A stretch of 64,000 nt of DNA from Negativicutes bacterium (lineage in GTDB: Bacteria; Bacillota_C; Negativicutes; Sporomusales_B; JARLHX01). Position numbers and translations under genes: made by a program. The notes beneath the pieces were generated by a model. The model had not been told where the DNA came from and did no database searches. It saw only the letters and a list, made by a program, of their open reading frames with translations. Numbering within the stretch: position 1 is the stretch's first letter; the number at the start of each line of letters is the position of its first letter. This document shows positions 42,422 to 51,706 of this stretch, in pieces. The stretch lies in contig JARLHX010000274.1 of assembly GCA_031292035.1 (NCBI GenBank), positions 1 to 64,000 of the forward strand. The letters run 5' to 3'.

Positions 42422-43207
42422 CTACCCTCCCATTTCGATGGCGCCATAGTGGACGCTGCTGTATTTTCCGCCATGGGTCACCGAAATACCCAATCGGGCA
42501 AATTCATGGCTTCCGCTCGCTTCCTTCACAACCACCGTATAGCGGGCGATCCGGCGAGCTTCCTTAATAGCCAGAGCGTCGATGGGGCGATCGTCGGCAA
42601 GAAAGCGAATGGGTCGCAAGTTGGAACTGTCGATGATCGGTACGCGAAACATGGGATCAAAAAAAACCACATCGAAAGACTTATCCGGCACCGTAGATAA
42701 AAAAAGGTTGTAATCGGCCTCTTTCACCTGAATCCGACGCAAGGCACTGGTTATATCGGCGTCGTCGCAGGAAAATGTTTGAAGACCAAGACCGGTAATG
42801 GCGGCAATGATGGGAGAAGATTCCAGACCAAGCACTGCACCACCTTCACCGGCAACAAAGCTCGCAACAATAGCGTCAGTAGCCAAACCAAGTGTACAAT
42901 CCAAAACGGTCATACCTGGTTTCAGACCCATCGCCGAAATCATATGGTCAGGTTTTCCATTTCTGAGATTATTTATACGCAGTTCGGCCATATTTAAGTG
43001 AAAAAAATACTCTCCACCCGGAGTATATACCACCGGACCCTTTTTGGTGACTACCAAAAGGGTGTCGATACCATATTCGCCGCGCATGGCGTCCAGCGAA
43101 TATTTTGCTCGTAGCTTCAACGGAGCGGACAAAAGACTGGCCAGCAACGCGGCGTCCTTGAGCATATTTGTTGACGGATTATGGGCGGTAGTGACAACGA
43201 AATCCAT
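42422..43207 (-). CDS. Class I SAM-dependent methyltransferase, RsmJ-like
   Basis: 261 residues from ATG 43207 (AGGGGGAG upstream); the longer frame to 43294 overlaps mutL and is not supported. Motif I VLDCTLGLATDAIVASF, FDVVFFDPMFRVP (motif IV-like DPMF) and an N-terminal PSTNMLKDAALLASLL region resemble RsmJ (16S rRNA m2G1516 methyltransferase). It could be that or a related nucleic-acid base methyltransferase. Embedded between mutL and miaA. Confidence 0.8.
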   Translation of the reverse strand: MDFVVTTAHNPSTNMLKDAALLASLLSAPLKLRAKYSLDAMRGEYGIDTLLVVTKKGPVVYTPGGEYFFHLNMAELRINNLRNGKPDHMISAMGLKPGMTVLDCTLGLATDAIVASFVAGEGGAVLGLESSPIIAAITGLGLQTFSCDDADITSALRRIQVKEADYNLFLSTVPDKSFDVVFFDPMFRVPIIDSSNLRPIRFLADDRPIDALAIKEARRIARYTVVVKEASGSHEFARLGISVTHGGKYSSVHYGAIEMGG

Positions 43208-43221
43208 GGCTCCCCCTGTCG

Positions 43222-45018
43222 TCAGGTGCGCTTGAACATTTTTGCCAGATCGGCGGAACTGAATTTGATGATGGTTGGTCGTCCGTGTGGACAAGTATAT
43301 GGCATGCTGGTGGCGTTTAGCTCAGTAACTAATGCTTGCAGTTGGCGCATGTTTAGGTGATCCCCTGCTTTTACCGCCGCCCGGCAGGCGGCCGTCTGTA
43401 AATAAGCGTGGCGAAGGGTAGCAGCTGATGGTTCCTGGCTCTTTTGCACCAAGGTCAAAATGTCCTGAAGAACCCCACGGCCATCGGCAGGTGAAAAATC
43501 GGCCGGCATTTCAGTGAGGCGCATGGCATTGGGACCGACTGTTTCCAGGGTGAACCCCAGCTCGTAAAATAGCGCCAGATTGTCATCAATGATGGCCATT
43601 TCCCGCGAGTCGAAATCAAGCAGCAAGGGTATGAGCAGCTGTTGCACCGGAATACGCCCGCTAGAGCGGCTCAGGCGGTCGTAATAGACCCGTTCATGGG
43701 CAGCGTGCTGATCTATGATATAAAGGCCGTCAGGGCCGCTGGCGACAATGTAGCAGTTTTCGATTTGTCCAATGGGAACTAACCCATTTTCCTCATCTGA
43801 CTGATTATCGGCGAAGGAAACTTCTTGCCTTCCGGTTAACGGTTCTTCCTGCCGCAGCGATTCCCGGACCGTGGTCAGGGACGGCGGATCCTCTCGCCAC
43901 AGACGAACCGGTGTGACCGATTCGTTTGAAACGGGGTATGCTTGCGTCACTGACTGCTCTGGGAGGGGCTGTCGCCAAACGGGGGCCTGCCATACCGGAG
44001 CTGGAGTGGCGGCTTGGGCTGCTTCAGGGGTGGAGAGGGCCTGATTAATGGCGTGATAGACCGCTTTGAAGATCCTGCCTTCATCCCGGAATTTGATTTC
44101 GCTCTTTTGCGGGTGAACATTGACATCGATTGTGTCCGGCGGCAGGGAAATGTTCAACACGACCAGCGGGTAGCCTGATTTGGGAAGAAGTGAGTGATAT
44201 GCATTGTCCACCGCCTTGGCGATCATGCGGCTGTGGATCACCCGGGTATTAACGATAAAGGTTTGCCACTGGCGGCTGCTTTTGACTAATGAGGGTTTTG
44301 CCACATAGCCGCCGATGGTCAAACCATCTTCTTCATACCGCAGGGGAAAAACCTCTTCGCTGACTTTCGGACCATAGAGGCTGGCCATGGTATCCAGCAG
44401 GTTGTTGCCGCCTGGGGTGGATAGTACCAGTCGTTGGTTGTTGAGCAGCTTGAAGGCAACCTCAGGGTGCGATAGGGCTAATTTGGCTATGATGTCATTG
44501 ATATAAGAACTTTCGGTGCTCGGAGTCTTGAGAAATTTCCGCCGGGCCGGAGTATTATAAAATAGATCGCTGACAGATATTGTGGTTCCGACACCCCCTC
44601 CCGCCTCGCGGGTATCAGTAACCATCCCGCCGGTCACCTCGACATAGGTGGCAAGTTGAGCATCATGAAGCCGGGTGGTGAGGGTGAAGCGAGAAACTGA
44701 AGCAATACTGGGCAGCGCTTCTCCCCGAAAGCCAAGGGAGTGTACGCTGTATAAATCATCCACTGCATCTATTTTACTGGTAGCGTGCCGGAGAACCGAC
44801 AGTTCGGCATCTTCAGGACTCATCCCCACTCCGTCGTCCACCACCCGAATAATAGAAGTGCCTCCGTCGGCCACAGTAACTTCAATATTGCGGCTGTAGG
44901 CGTCCAGGGCATTTTCCACCAGTTCTTTAACAACCGAAGCTGGACGTTCCACCACTTCGCCGGCGGCAATCTGATTGGCGGTATTTTGATCAAGAACGCG
45001 GATGATGGATGTAGTCAT
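43222..45018 (-). CDS. mutL: DNA mismatch repair protein MutL
   Basis: 598 residues. GHKL ATPase motifs NQIAAGEVVERPASVVKELVENALDA and DDGVGMSPEDAEL, plus GFRGEALPSIASV. The C-terminal domain retains the nickase metal site: DQHAAHERVYYD, ACRAAVKAGD and CPHGRPTI, so it should be an endonuclease-type MutL as in organisms lacking MutH. Its ATG overlaps the mutS stop. Confidence 0.97.
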   Translation of the reverse strand: MTTSIIRVLDQNTANQIAAGEVVERPASVVKELVENALDAYSRNIEVTVADGGTSIIRVVDDGVGMSPEDAELSVLRHATSKIDAVDDLYSVHSLGFRGEALPSIASVSRFTLTTRLHDAQLATYVEVTGGMVTDTREAGGGVGTTISVSDLFYNTPARRKFLKTPSTESSYINDIIAKLALSHPEVAFKLLNNQRLVLSTPGGNNLLDTMASLYGPKVSEEVFPLRYEEDGLTIGGYVAKPSLVKSSRQWQTFIVNTRVIHSRMIAKAVDNAYHSLLPKSGYPLVVLNISLPPDTIDVNVHPQKSEIKFRDEGRIFKAVYHAINQALSTPEAAQAATPAPVWQAPVWRQPLPEQSVTQAYPVSNESVTPVRLWREDPPSLTTVRESLRQEEPLTGRQEVSFADNQSDEENGLVPIGQIENCYIVASGPDGLYIIDQHAAHERVYYDRLSRSSGRIPVQQLLIPLLLDFDSREMAIIDDNLALFYELGFTLETVGPNAMRLTEMPADFSPADGRGVLQDILTLVQKSQEPSAATLRHAYLQTAACRAAVKAGDHLNMRQLQALVTELNATSMPYTCPHGRPTIIKFSSADLAKMFKRT

Positions 45019-47615
45019 AGTTTGCCGGCCTCCTGCTTGGCCTGATTCTGCAGCTTATAGAGGATGTTGAGAGCCTCCAGCGGGGTAATGGTCATAATAT
45101 CAAGAGTCAGCACTTCATCGGTCAAACTGCTTGCGAAAAGCGATACTGGGGCTGAAGACGGGGTAGCCGTGGCCGCCGCCTCTCTCCCAGCCTGGCTATG
45201 CAGATGATTTTGTTCTAGTTCGCCTAATATTTCTTGGGCCCGTTCAACGATCCGTTTCGGCAGACCGGCCAGCTGAGCGACATGGATACCATAGCTTTTA
45301 TCAGCGCCGCCCGGCACAATCCGGCGCAGGAAGACAACGTCGTTGCCGCGTTCTTTGACTGCCACTGAACAGTTTTTGATTCTCTTGTTATACTGTTCCA
45401 ATTCAGTAAGTTCGTGATAATGGGTTGCAAACAGGGTTTTGGCTTTGATTTTTTCCTTGATATACTCGATCACCGCCCGGGCGATGCTCATACCGTCGAA
45501 GGTGCTTGTCCCCCGGCCGATTTCGTCGAGAATAATCAGGCTGTCGGCTGTGGCGTGGCGGAGAATCTGAGAGACCTCATTCATTTCGACCATGAAGGTA
45601 CTCTGGCCGGTAGCCAGGTCATCACTCGCGCCAACCCGGGTAAAAATACGATCAACTGGGCAAATCGAAGCCTCGCGCGCCGGAATGAAGCTGCCCACTT
45701 GGGCCATCAGCACCAAGAGCGCCACCTGACGCATATAGGTAGATTTACCGGCCATATTGGGACCGGTGATAATCAAAATTTCACTGTCACGGTGATTAAG
45801 CTCGGTGTCGTTAGGGACAAACATTTCTTGTTTTAAAAGCCGTTCCACAACCGGATGACGGCCATCCTTGATATTGATTTCGTGGTTGCCATTCAGTTTC
45901 GGCCTGATGTAATTGTGTCGAGCGGCCGCTTCGCTGAGAGCGACGAGGACGTCGAGGCAGGCGATTAGCCGCGCGGTTTGCTGAATAGCCGGAATCCGTT
46001 CCTTGATGTAGTCGCGGATTTTGATCAGCAGCTGGTATTCGATGGCGACAATTTTTTCCTGTGCGCCAAGTATCTTGATTTCAAATTCTTTTAATTCGGG
46101 AGTAATATAGCGCTCGGCGTTTGCCAGCGTCTGTTTCCGGGTGTAGGTAAGCGGGACAGCGGCTGTATTCGAGTTGGTCACTTCAAGATAGTAGCCAAAA
46201 ACTTTGTTATAACCAACTTTCAGGGATTTGATACCGGTGACTTCCTTCTCCCTTGTCTCAAGATCCTGCACCCATTGTTTGCTGTCTCTGGCCAGGCTGC
46301 GCAGTTCGTCCAGCTCAAGATCATAACCGGATCGGATCATGTCCCCGTCCCGCACGCTGAAGGGTGGATTATCGACAATAGCGGTGGCAATCAAGTTAGT
46401 AATATCAGAGTGAGTTTGGATAGTCATCTCGGTATTCGATAATAATTTTGCATTGCAAGAAGACAGGCGCTCTTTAATGGAGGGCAGCGTGGCCAAAGAC
46501 GCTTTCAGGCTGACCAGATCACGGGCGTTGGCGGTGCCAACTTCGACTCGGGTCAAAATGCGTTCAAAGTCATAAATTTCGTTTAGTTCTTTTACTAAAT
46601 GGGCCCGGATGATCGGCTTTTGGAGGAATTCATCTAAGGCGTCGTAGCGGTCGTTTATGACCATAGGATTGACCTGGGGATACTCCAGCCACTGTTTCAG
46701 CAGACGGCCACCCATGGCTGTCTTGGTGTAATCCAGGACGGCGAGCAAGGTATCACGCTTACTGTTGTCACGCATGTTGGTGGTGATTTCCAGGTTGCGC
46801 AGGGTTGAGGCATCAAGAGTCAAAGACTCGCGGGCGTCATATTGAGTCAGTCTGTTGAGATGTGACAGATCGCTTTTCACTGTTTGGTAGAGGTAAAAAA
46901 GTAGAAATCCGACAGCGGCGCAGGCTCCCGAAGCTGTTGGCAGGTCGCTGGCACCAAAATGGCGCCCCGGTAGAGCGTTAATCGTTGTGTAGTCATCAGC
47001 CACCAGATTAGAATAGGTGCAGCGGGAAATCCGGTTGGCTACAAATGTTTTGATTTCTTCCAAGCTGGTAATTTTACCGGCCAAAATCAGTTCAGCCGGC
47101 GCCAGGCGAAATAAATGGTCACAGACTTCGTTGACCCGGTGGGGACCGGAAAATTGGGCCCAGACACATTCAGCGGTGGAAATGTCGGCCGCAGCCAGGA
47201 AAAACGTATTGTCTTCATCATAAAGAAGAGCAAGGAAATTGTTGCTCTTTTCGCTTAGCAACGTATCTGCCAAAACAGTGCCGGGGGTGATAATTTTGAC
47301 CACTTCCCGCCGCACGATGCCTTTAACCTGCTTCGGGTCTTCCACCTGTTCGCAGATGGCCACTTTATAGCCGCGATTGATCAGTCGGGCAATATATGTG
47401 TCGGCGGCATGATAGGGTATGCCGCACATCGGCACCCGCGTTTTTGCGCCGGCTTCTCTACCGGTCAGGATGATTTCCAGTTCGCGGGAGGCCAGTTCGG
47501 CGTCCTCGAAGAACATCTCGTAAAAATCCCCTAGACGAAAAAAGAGGATGCTGTCAGCATGGTTGCGTTTGATTTCGCGGTATTGTTCCATCATGGGGGT
47601 ATAGCTAACCGTCAT
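45015..47615 (-). CDS. mutS: DNA mismatch recognition protein MutS
   Basis: 866 residues. Mismatch-binding FYEMFFEDAE near the N-terminus, Walker A ITGPNMAGKSTYMRQ, Walker B LIILDEIGRGTSTFDGMSIA and the C-terminal helix region. GAGGAG before ATG 47615. In operon with mutL. Confidence 0.97.
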   Translation of the reverse strand: MTVSYTPMMEQYREIKRNHADSILFFRLGDFYEMFFEDAELASRELEIILTGREAGAKTRVPMCGIPYHAADTYIARLINRGYKVAICEQVEDPKQVKGIVRREVVKIITPGTVLADTLLSEKSNNFLALLYDEDNTFFLAAADISTAECVWAQFSGPHRVNEVCDHLFRLAPAELILAGKITSLEEIKTFVANRISRCTYSNLVADDYTTINALPGRHFGASDLPTASGACAAVGFLLFYLYQTVKSDLSHLNRLTQYDARESLTLDASTLRNLEITTNMRDNSKRDTLLAVLDYTKTAMGGRLLKQWLEYPQVNPMVINDRYDALDEFLQKPIIRAHLVKELNEIYDFERILTRVEVGTANARDLVSLKASLATLPSIKERLSSCNAKLLSNTEMTIQTHSDITNLIATAIVDNPPFSVRDGDMIRSGYDLELDELRSLARDSKQWVQDLETREKEVTGIKSLKVGYNKVFGYYLEVTNSNTAAVPLTYTRKQTLANAERYITPELKEFEIKILGAQEKIVAIEYQLLIKIRDYIKERIPAIQQTARLIACLDVLVALSEAAARHNYIRPKLNGNHEINIKDGRHPVVERLLKQEMFVPNDTELNHRDSEILIITGPNMAGKSTYMRQVALLVLMAQVGSFIPAREASICPVDRIFTRVGASDDLATGQSTFMVEMNEVSQILRHATADSLIILDEIGRGTSTFDGMSIARAVIEYIKEKIKAKTLFATHYHELTELEQYNKRIKNCSVAVKERGNDVVFLRRIVPGGADKSYGIHVAQLAGLPKRIVERAQEILGELEQNHLHSQAGREAAATATPSSAPVSLFASSLTDEVLTLDIMTITPLEALNILYKLQNQAKQEAGKL

Positions 47616-47646
47616 CTTTTTTCTCCTCTGACGGGGATAATTGAGC

Positions 47647-48981
47647 CTATAGCAGGCGCAGCAACCGGCCTTTCAGTACCCAGGTCTGGGCTGTGTCAAC
47701 CTGAATATCAGCCAACTGACCCAGCTGTTCGCTGCCAGTCTTATCCCAAATAATAATTTTATTTGTCCGGGTTCGTCCCATCATTTTATTCGCGTCATTT
47801 TTGCTTTCCCCTTCAACCAGCACTTCGAGAGTCTGGCCAATGAGGCGTTGATTGATCGCCAGGCTGTTTTCGTTTTGCGCCTCCATCAGACGGTTGAGGC
47901 GTTCCTTTTTTACAGCCAGGGGAATTTGCTCGGCCATGGTCGCAGCTGGTGTTCCGGAGCGCTGGGAGTATAAAAAGGTATAGGCAGCGTCAAAGCCGAT
48001 TGAGTTGACGAAATCTAGAGTTTCTTCAAACAGATCTTCGGTTTCGCCGGGAAACCCCACAATGATATCAGTAGTCAGACTGGCATGGGGGATAGCAGCG
48101 CGGATTTTGCCGACGAGCTGGCGATAGTATGCAGTGGTATACCCGCGGTTCATCTGGGTCAATATGGTATCACTGCCTGATTGAACCGGCAGATGAAAGT
48201 GTTCGCAAATTTTTTGAGCGCGCTGGACAGTGGCAATGATTCGATCATTCATGTCCCTGGGATGGGAGGTCATATAGCGAACTCTAGCGATGCTGTCGAT
48301 CCGGTCGACGGTGCGCAGGAGTTCAGCAAAATCAGGGTATGGGTCGCAGTCACTGCCATAGGAATTCACGTTTTGACCGAGCAGCGTGATCTCCTTAAAG
48401 CCGGCTTTACCCAAATCGAGGATTTCGGCGAAGATATCGTTAGGAGGTCTGCTCCTCTCCCGCCCTCGCACATACGGGACAATACAATAACTGCAAAAAT
48501 TATTGCAACCGTACATAATCGGCACCCAAGCGGAAATTTTGTTCTTGCGGATGGTCGGTACGTCAGCAGTCATCTGCTGAGCTTGGTCCCAAACCGCCAG
48601 CACTTTTCCGCGGGAGGTTTCGACTTCAGTCAATAGATCGGTTAATTCATGAATATTGTGGGTTCCCATAACGAGATCGATGTGTGGAGCCTTTTTAAAC
48701 AGTTTATCACGGTCTTTTTGGGCCATGCAGCCCGCAATGCCAATGATTAAATTGGGATTGGCGGCTTTCAGCCGTTTCAGCTCACCAATTTTTCCATAAA
48801 TCTTCTTTTCAGCGCTTTCCCGAACGCAGCAGGTGTTAATTAAAATGACGTCTGCCCCATCCAGCAGGTCAGCTTCTACATATCCCAGATTCTTGAGCTG
48901 ACCTGTCAGACGCTCGCTGTCGTTTTCATTCATCTGACATCCATAGGTAATAATATGGTATTTTTTTTGCGGCGTACTCAC
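47647..48981 (-). CDS. miaB: tRNA-2-methylthio-N6-isopentenyladenosine synthase MiaB
   Basis: 444 residues from GTG 48981 with GAGGAG. N-terminal UPF0004 cysteines (TYGCQMNENDSERL, INTCCVRESAEKK, GIAGCMAQ), radical SAM motif NNFCSYCIVPYVRGRERSR and C-terminal TRAM domain. Completes the ms2i6A pathway with MiaA in the same cluster. Confidence 0.97.
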   Translation of the reverse strand: MSTPQKKYHIITYGCQMNENDSERLTGQLKNLGYVEADLLDGADVILINTCCVRESAEKKIYGKIGELKRLKAANPNLIIGIAGCMAQKDRDKLFKKAPHIDLVMGTHNIHELTDLLTEVETSRGKVLAVWDQAQQMTADVPTIRKNKISAWVPIMYGCNNFCSYCIVPYVRGRERSRPPNDIFAEILDLGKAGFKEITLLGQNVNSYGSDCDPYPDFAELLRTVDRIDSIARVRYMTSHPRDMNDRIIATVQRAQKICEHFHLPVQSGSDTILTQMNRGYTTAYYRQLVGKIRAAIPHASLTTDIIVGFPGETEDLFEETLDFVNSIGFDAAYTFLYSQRSGTPAATMAEQIPLAVKKERLNRLMEAQNENSLAINQRLIGQTLEVLVEGESKNDANKMMGRTRTNKIIIWDKTGSEQLGQLADIQVDTAQTWVLKGRLLRLL

Positions 48982-49073
48982 ATGCTTCAGCTCCTCTTTC
49001 TTAATTATGCCCCCATTGTCTGACGATCAAAACTTGATTCGCCATAACACGGAGTATAGATAATCGAGATGGT

Positions 49074-49433
49074 TTATGTCAGCCGCTCGATCGCTCTCTC
49101 AAGAACGAAGACAAGGTCTTGGCGGGCAGTATATTTGATTTTCAGTTTGTTTAGCTGCCTGAGGACCGACTCTTTGGCACGGTCGCGGGAGGGAAGATTG
49201 ATGACCTCTTCGGGAGCCTTTTCTCCTAGTTTGGCCAATAGGTCTATTTTGGTCCGAGCAGCAAGCGGCGTTGGCAAATTGACCAGTGTTTTCTCCAGAT
49301 TTTTCTGGGCGCTGGATAGGGAACTCCCCAGATAGGTAGCTGTTGTTCTTGGTGCTTTTTTTTCCTTATCCCAATAGGACGCGACTAGGTAAGCGTAGTA
49401 CCTGTTGTTTAGTTTGCGCCAGGTAATATACAT
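49074..49433 (-). CDS. Conserved hypothetical protein
   Basis: 119 residues from ATG 49433 (GGAGG upstream; frame extends to 49460). Begins YITWRKLNNRYYAYLVASYWDKEKKAPRTTATYLGS, a segment similar to the N-terminus of some IS1634-type transposases (RYYAYLVESYRDKGK..QRTVAYLG), followed by a helical basic region. It may be a domesticated transposase fragment or an independent DNA-binding protein. An inverted repeat lies in its promoter region. Confidence 0.6.
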   Translation of the reverse strand: MYITWRKLNNRYYAYLVASYWDKEKKAPRTTATYLGSSLSSAQKNLEKTLVNLPTPLAARTKIDLLAKLGEKAPEEVINLPSRDRAKESVLRQLNKLKIKYTARQDLVFVLERAIERLT

Positions 49434-49460
49434 AGTTACAATCCTCCAGTTACTTATCAT

Positions 49461-49500
49461 TATGATAGTTATAACATATTATTTTATTATAACTATGATA
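49461..49500. promoter_or_regulatory. Inverted repeat, operator candidate
   Basis: TATGATAGTTATAA (49461-49474) and TTATAACTATGATA (49487-49500), one mismatch over 14 bp, 12-base spacer, about 30 bases upstream of the - strand gene at 49433. Very AT-rich, so a repressor operator or a cruciform is possible. Confidence 0.45.
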
Positions 49501-49567
49501 CCATATCTTGCTAATGACACGCAACACGATATGCCTCGACAAATGCAGAAAAAGAAATTTTTTTATC

Positions 49568-49597
49568 AAAAAAAAGATCACCACAAGGTGACCTTTT
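49568..49597 (-). terminator. Terminator after the TauE/SafE pair
   Basis: Minus strand AAAAGGTCACC-TTGT-GGTGATCTTTTTTTT, overlapping the stop of the second TauE gene. Confidence 0.85.
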
Positions 49598-49976
49598 ATC
49601 GCGCTTTGACACTATTGGCGGATTTGGTCAAAAGCATTCTACTGCCGACAATAACGATGAATATACCGAATACGCGTCGAAGAATGTCTGCGGGAATCAG
49701 TTGAACGAAATTGGCGCTGATCAGAGCTCCTACTATTGCTCCTGATGCCATATAGGCAGCCATTCTGTAATTGACCAGATTGTCTTTATGAAAGTGCCAA
49801 ATGCCGACAAGAGCGGTTGGTATCATCATCAGCATCGATATCCCCTGGGCCAGGTGCTGGGGAATGCCAAGGGTGAGTACCATCATCGGGATTAGGACAA
49901 TGCCTCCACCGACGCCGAAAAGTCCGCTAAGGACGCCGGTAACCAGGCCCATGGCAAAAATGATGATAACCGTCAT
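49596..49976 (-). CDS. Half-size TauE/SafE-family transporter subunit B
   Basis: 126 residues, four predicted membrane segments. GLVTGVLSGLFGVGGGIVLIPMM is the TauE/SafE glycine-rich signature and FGIFIVIVGSRML the end of the repeat. Normal TauE/SafE proteins of about 250 residues contain two such repeats. It overlaps the upstream half (ATGA). The two probably assemble as a heterodimer exporting sulfite/sulfonate-like anions; substrate unknown. Confidence 0.85.
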   Translation of the reverse strand: MTVIIIFAMGLVTGVLSGLFGVGGGIVLIPMMVLTLGIPQHLAQGISMLMMIPTALVGIWHFHKDNLVNYRMAAYMASGAIVGALISANFVQLIPADILRRVFGIFIVIVGSRMLLTKSANSVKAR

Positions 49977-50329
49977 ATGAACACCATCCTTAATCCGACA
50001 ACCACCAACATCAGGCCGAATAACCTTTTTAGCTGGGCCGCCGGGATTTTTTTTGCAAGCCGCGCCCCGAAACTGGCGCCCAACATGCTGCCGATGATGA
50101 CATTTGTGGTTATACCTAGGTCGATATTGCCATGAAAACCGTAACTAATGGCGCTGATAATCGCCGTTGGAACGACTACCGCTAACGAAGTGGCGTGCGC
50201 GTTATGCTGGGCGACGGCGAAATAGGATACCATGACTGGGATTAAAAAAACCCCGCCGCCAAGACCGAGCAGTCCGCTAAGAATGCCAACAGTGAACCCG
50301 ACTGCAACGAATTTGAACGATTGATCCAT
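49973..50329 (-). CDS. Half-size TauE/SafE-family transporter subunit A
   Basis: 118 residues, four membrane segments, with FTVGILSGLLGLGGGVFLIPVMV and FGLMLVVVGLRM mirroring subunit B. GAGGAG precedes ATG. Each half carries its own glycine-rich motif, so this is a genuinely split pair and not a frameshifted gene: both have clean starts, and the stop of A overlaps the start of B. Confidence 0.85.
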   Translation of the reverse strand: MDQSFKFVAVGFTVGILSGLLGLGGGVFLIPVMVSYFAVAQHNAHATSLAVVVPTAIISAISYGFHGNIDLGITTNVIIGSMLGASFGARLAKKIPAAQLKRLFGLMLVVVGLRMVFI

Positions 50330-50415
50330 GAATAGTAGTGCTCCTCAAGTGTAGTTGTTGAAAATATATACTTTATTGTAAACAAGAAAAGGAAATGTGT
50401 CAATTGTCGAGAAAA

Positions 50416-50446
50416 GAAAAAACTTCTGAAAACCTCAGAAGTTTTT
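50416..50446 (-). terminator. Terminator after the DUF3870 gene
   Basis: Minus strand AAAAACTTCTGAG-GTTTT-CAGAAGTTTTTT. Confidence 0.88.
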
Positions 50447-50792
50447 AATCTACCATTGTGGGAAACGCGCCTTCTTTAAAACTCCGGAATTTGTCGTAAC
50501 TGATGCGAATCGCAGTAATGATGGCCTTTTTTGCACTGCCCTGATAGACTTGGTCGATAAGGCGCACCAGCGGTTCTGGACCGTTTTTCAAGGTTTGCCC
50601 CACGAGGGTATGGGTAACATGTTTACGGGCAACCTCAGTCGCCAGAGTACAATCCGCTTCAAGGATATTATCTGTTTCCATGTCCACCAGAATGACTAAT
50701 CCAACAACCCGGTACAACTCAGTGGCGGTAATCCCGGTTGGCAATTTAGCATAGCCGGAAAACAAAACATGCCTGCCGACATCTTTAACCAC
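50445..50792 (-). CDS. DUF3870-family protein
   Basis: 115 residues from GTG 50792, chosen because AGAGGAGG lies 7 bases upstream; the frame extends to 50813. The sequence VLFSGYAKLPTGITATELYRVVGLVILVDMETDNILEADCTLAT and SAKKAIITAIRISYDKF fits DUF3870, a small cytoplasmic family found next to amino-acid or signalling genes; function unknown. Immediately downstream of the P-loop/Asp23-like gene. Confidence 0.8.
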   Translation of the reverse strand: MVKDVGRHVLFSGYAKLPTGITATELYRVVGLVILVDMETDNILEADCTLATEVARKHVTHTLVGQTLKNGPEPLVRLIDQVYQGSAKKAIITAIRISYDKFRSFKEGAFPTMVD

Positions 50793-50805
50793 AAGCGTTC
50801 CTCCT

Positions 50806-51630
50806 CTAATCAATACTCAATCGTTTGACTTCAATGTTTACATCCTTCACTGTCATGCCTGTCATGTATTCAACCATATTTTTAACTTGCTGCTGGGTGT
50901 TCTGCATTACCTCTCTAAGGGTATGCCCATATCTTATAGTTACGTCTAAGGAGATGGAAATACCTTTTTCACGATCCTGAGAGTTTTTAATATTAATTTG
51001 ACTGGTGCGGGAAACCGCCAAATCGCTGGTGGCAACATAGTCAATAATCGATGCAATGGCCGCATCAGAAATGAGCAGTTTGCCATAATAGCTGAATGTA
51101 GGACGGATGATGGATTTTTCGCCTAGTTTACGGCGCTTTGCTTGTGGTTTACGGAAAAATATTTCGAGCGGGTCGATAAGATAGCCGGAAAAATGTGGCT
51201 TCAATTCGATGGTAGGCACAGGAATGATATGCTTGCCTTCCTTCATTCTGCTTTCCCGTGCTTTGGATATTTCTGCTTTGGTGGCAATATCTTCGATATT
51301 AACAATTTTGCTGATTGACGGCAACTCTAGGGTATCGACGATTTTCTGGACCATGTTGACTGAGGTGCCGAGAATCAGGAGTCGATTGGGTTGAATGGCT
51401 GTGATGGCTTGGCGAACTTCACTGGCATGGCTTGGCTCCATAAAAATGGCGCGTTTGACAGCCTGAATTTTATTTGGTTCTTTTTTGGCCGAGTGTCCGG
51501 CGATGATTTTACTGTCTTTGATTAGCAGTCCGTCATCGATTATACCGTCGACCCCGTGTTCGTGTGCCACAATCAAGGCGCGATGGCTTTTTCCTGTTCC
51601 ACTCGGGCCCACAAGGGCAATGACATCCAT
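50806..51630 (-). CDS. P-loop protein with Asp23-like C-terminal domain
   Basis: 274 residues; GGGAGG before ATG. Walker A ALVGPSGTGKSHRALIVA and a nucleotide-binding region of about 150 residues (NRLLILGTSVNMVQKIVDTLELPSI). The C-terminal third (TSQINIKNSQDREKGISISLDVTIRYGHTLREVMQNTQQQVKNMVEYMTGMTVKDVNIEV) follows the Asp23/alkaline-shock protein pattern, a domain often linked to envelope or spore proteins. An unusual fusion; function unknown. Confidence 0.75.
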   Translation of the reverse strand: MDVIALVGPSGTGKSHRALIVAHEHGVDGIIDDGLLIKDSKIIAGHSAKKEPNKIQAVKRAIFMEPSHASEVRQAITAIQPNRLLILGTSVNMVQKIVDTLELPSISKIVNIEDIATKAEISKARESRMKEGKHIIPVPTIELKPHFSGYLIDPLEIFFRKPQAKRRKLGEKSIIRPTFSYYGKLLISDAAIASIIDYVATSDLAVSRTSQINIKNSQDREKGISISLDVTIRYGHTLREVMQNTQQQVKNMVEYMTGMTVKDVNIEVKRLSID

Positions 51631-51680
51631 GACAGCCTCCCAATAAAAAACCGCTAAAATTAATATTGCTTTTCATACAT

Positions 51681-51705
51681 AAAAATAAACACCTTTGCAG
51701 GTGTT
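51681..51705 (-). terminator. Terminator after the PHP gene
   Basis: Minus strand ACACCTGC-AAAGGTGTTTATTTTT. Confidence 0.8.
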
Positions 51706-51706
51706 G

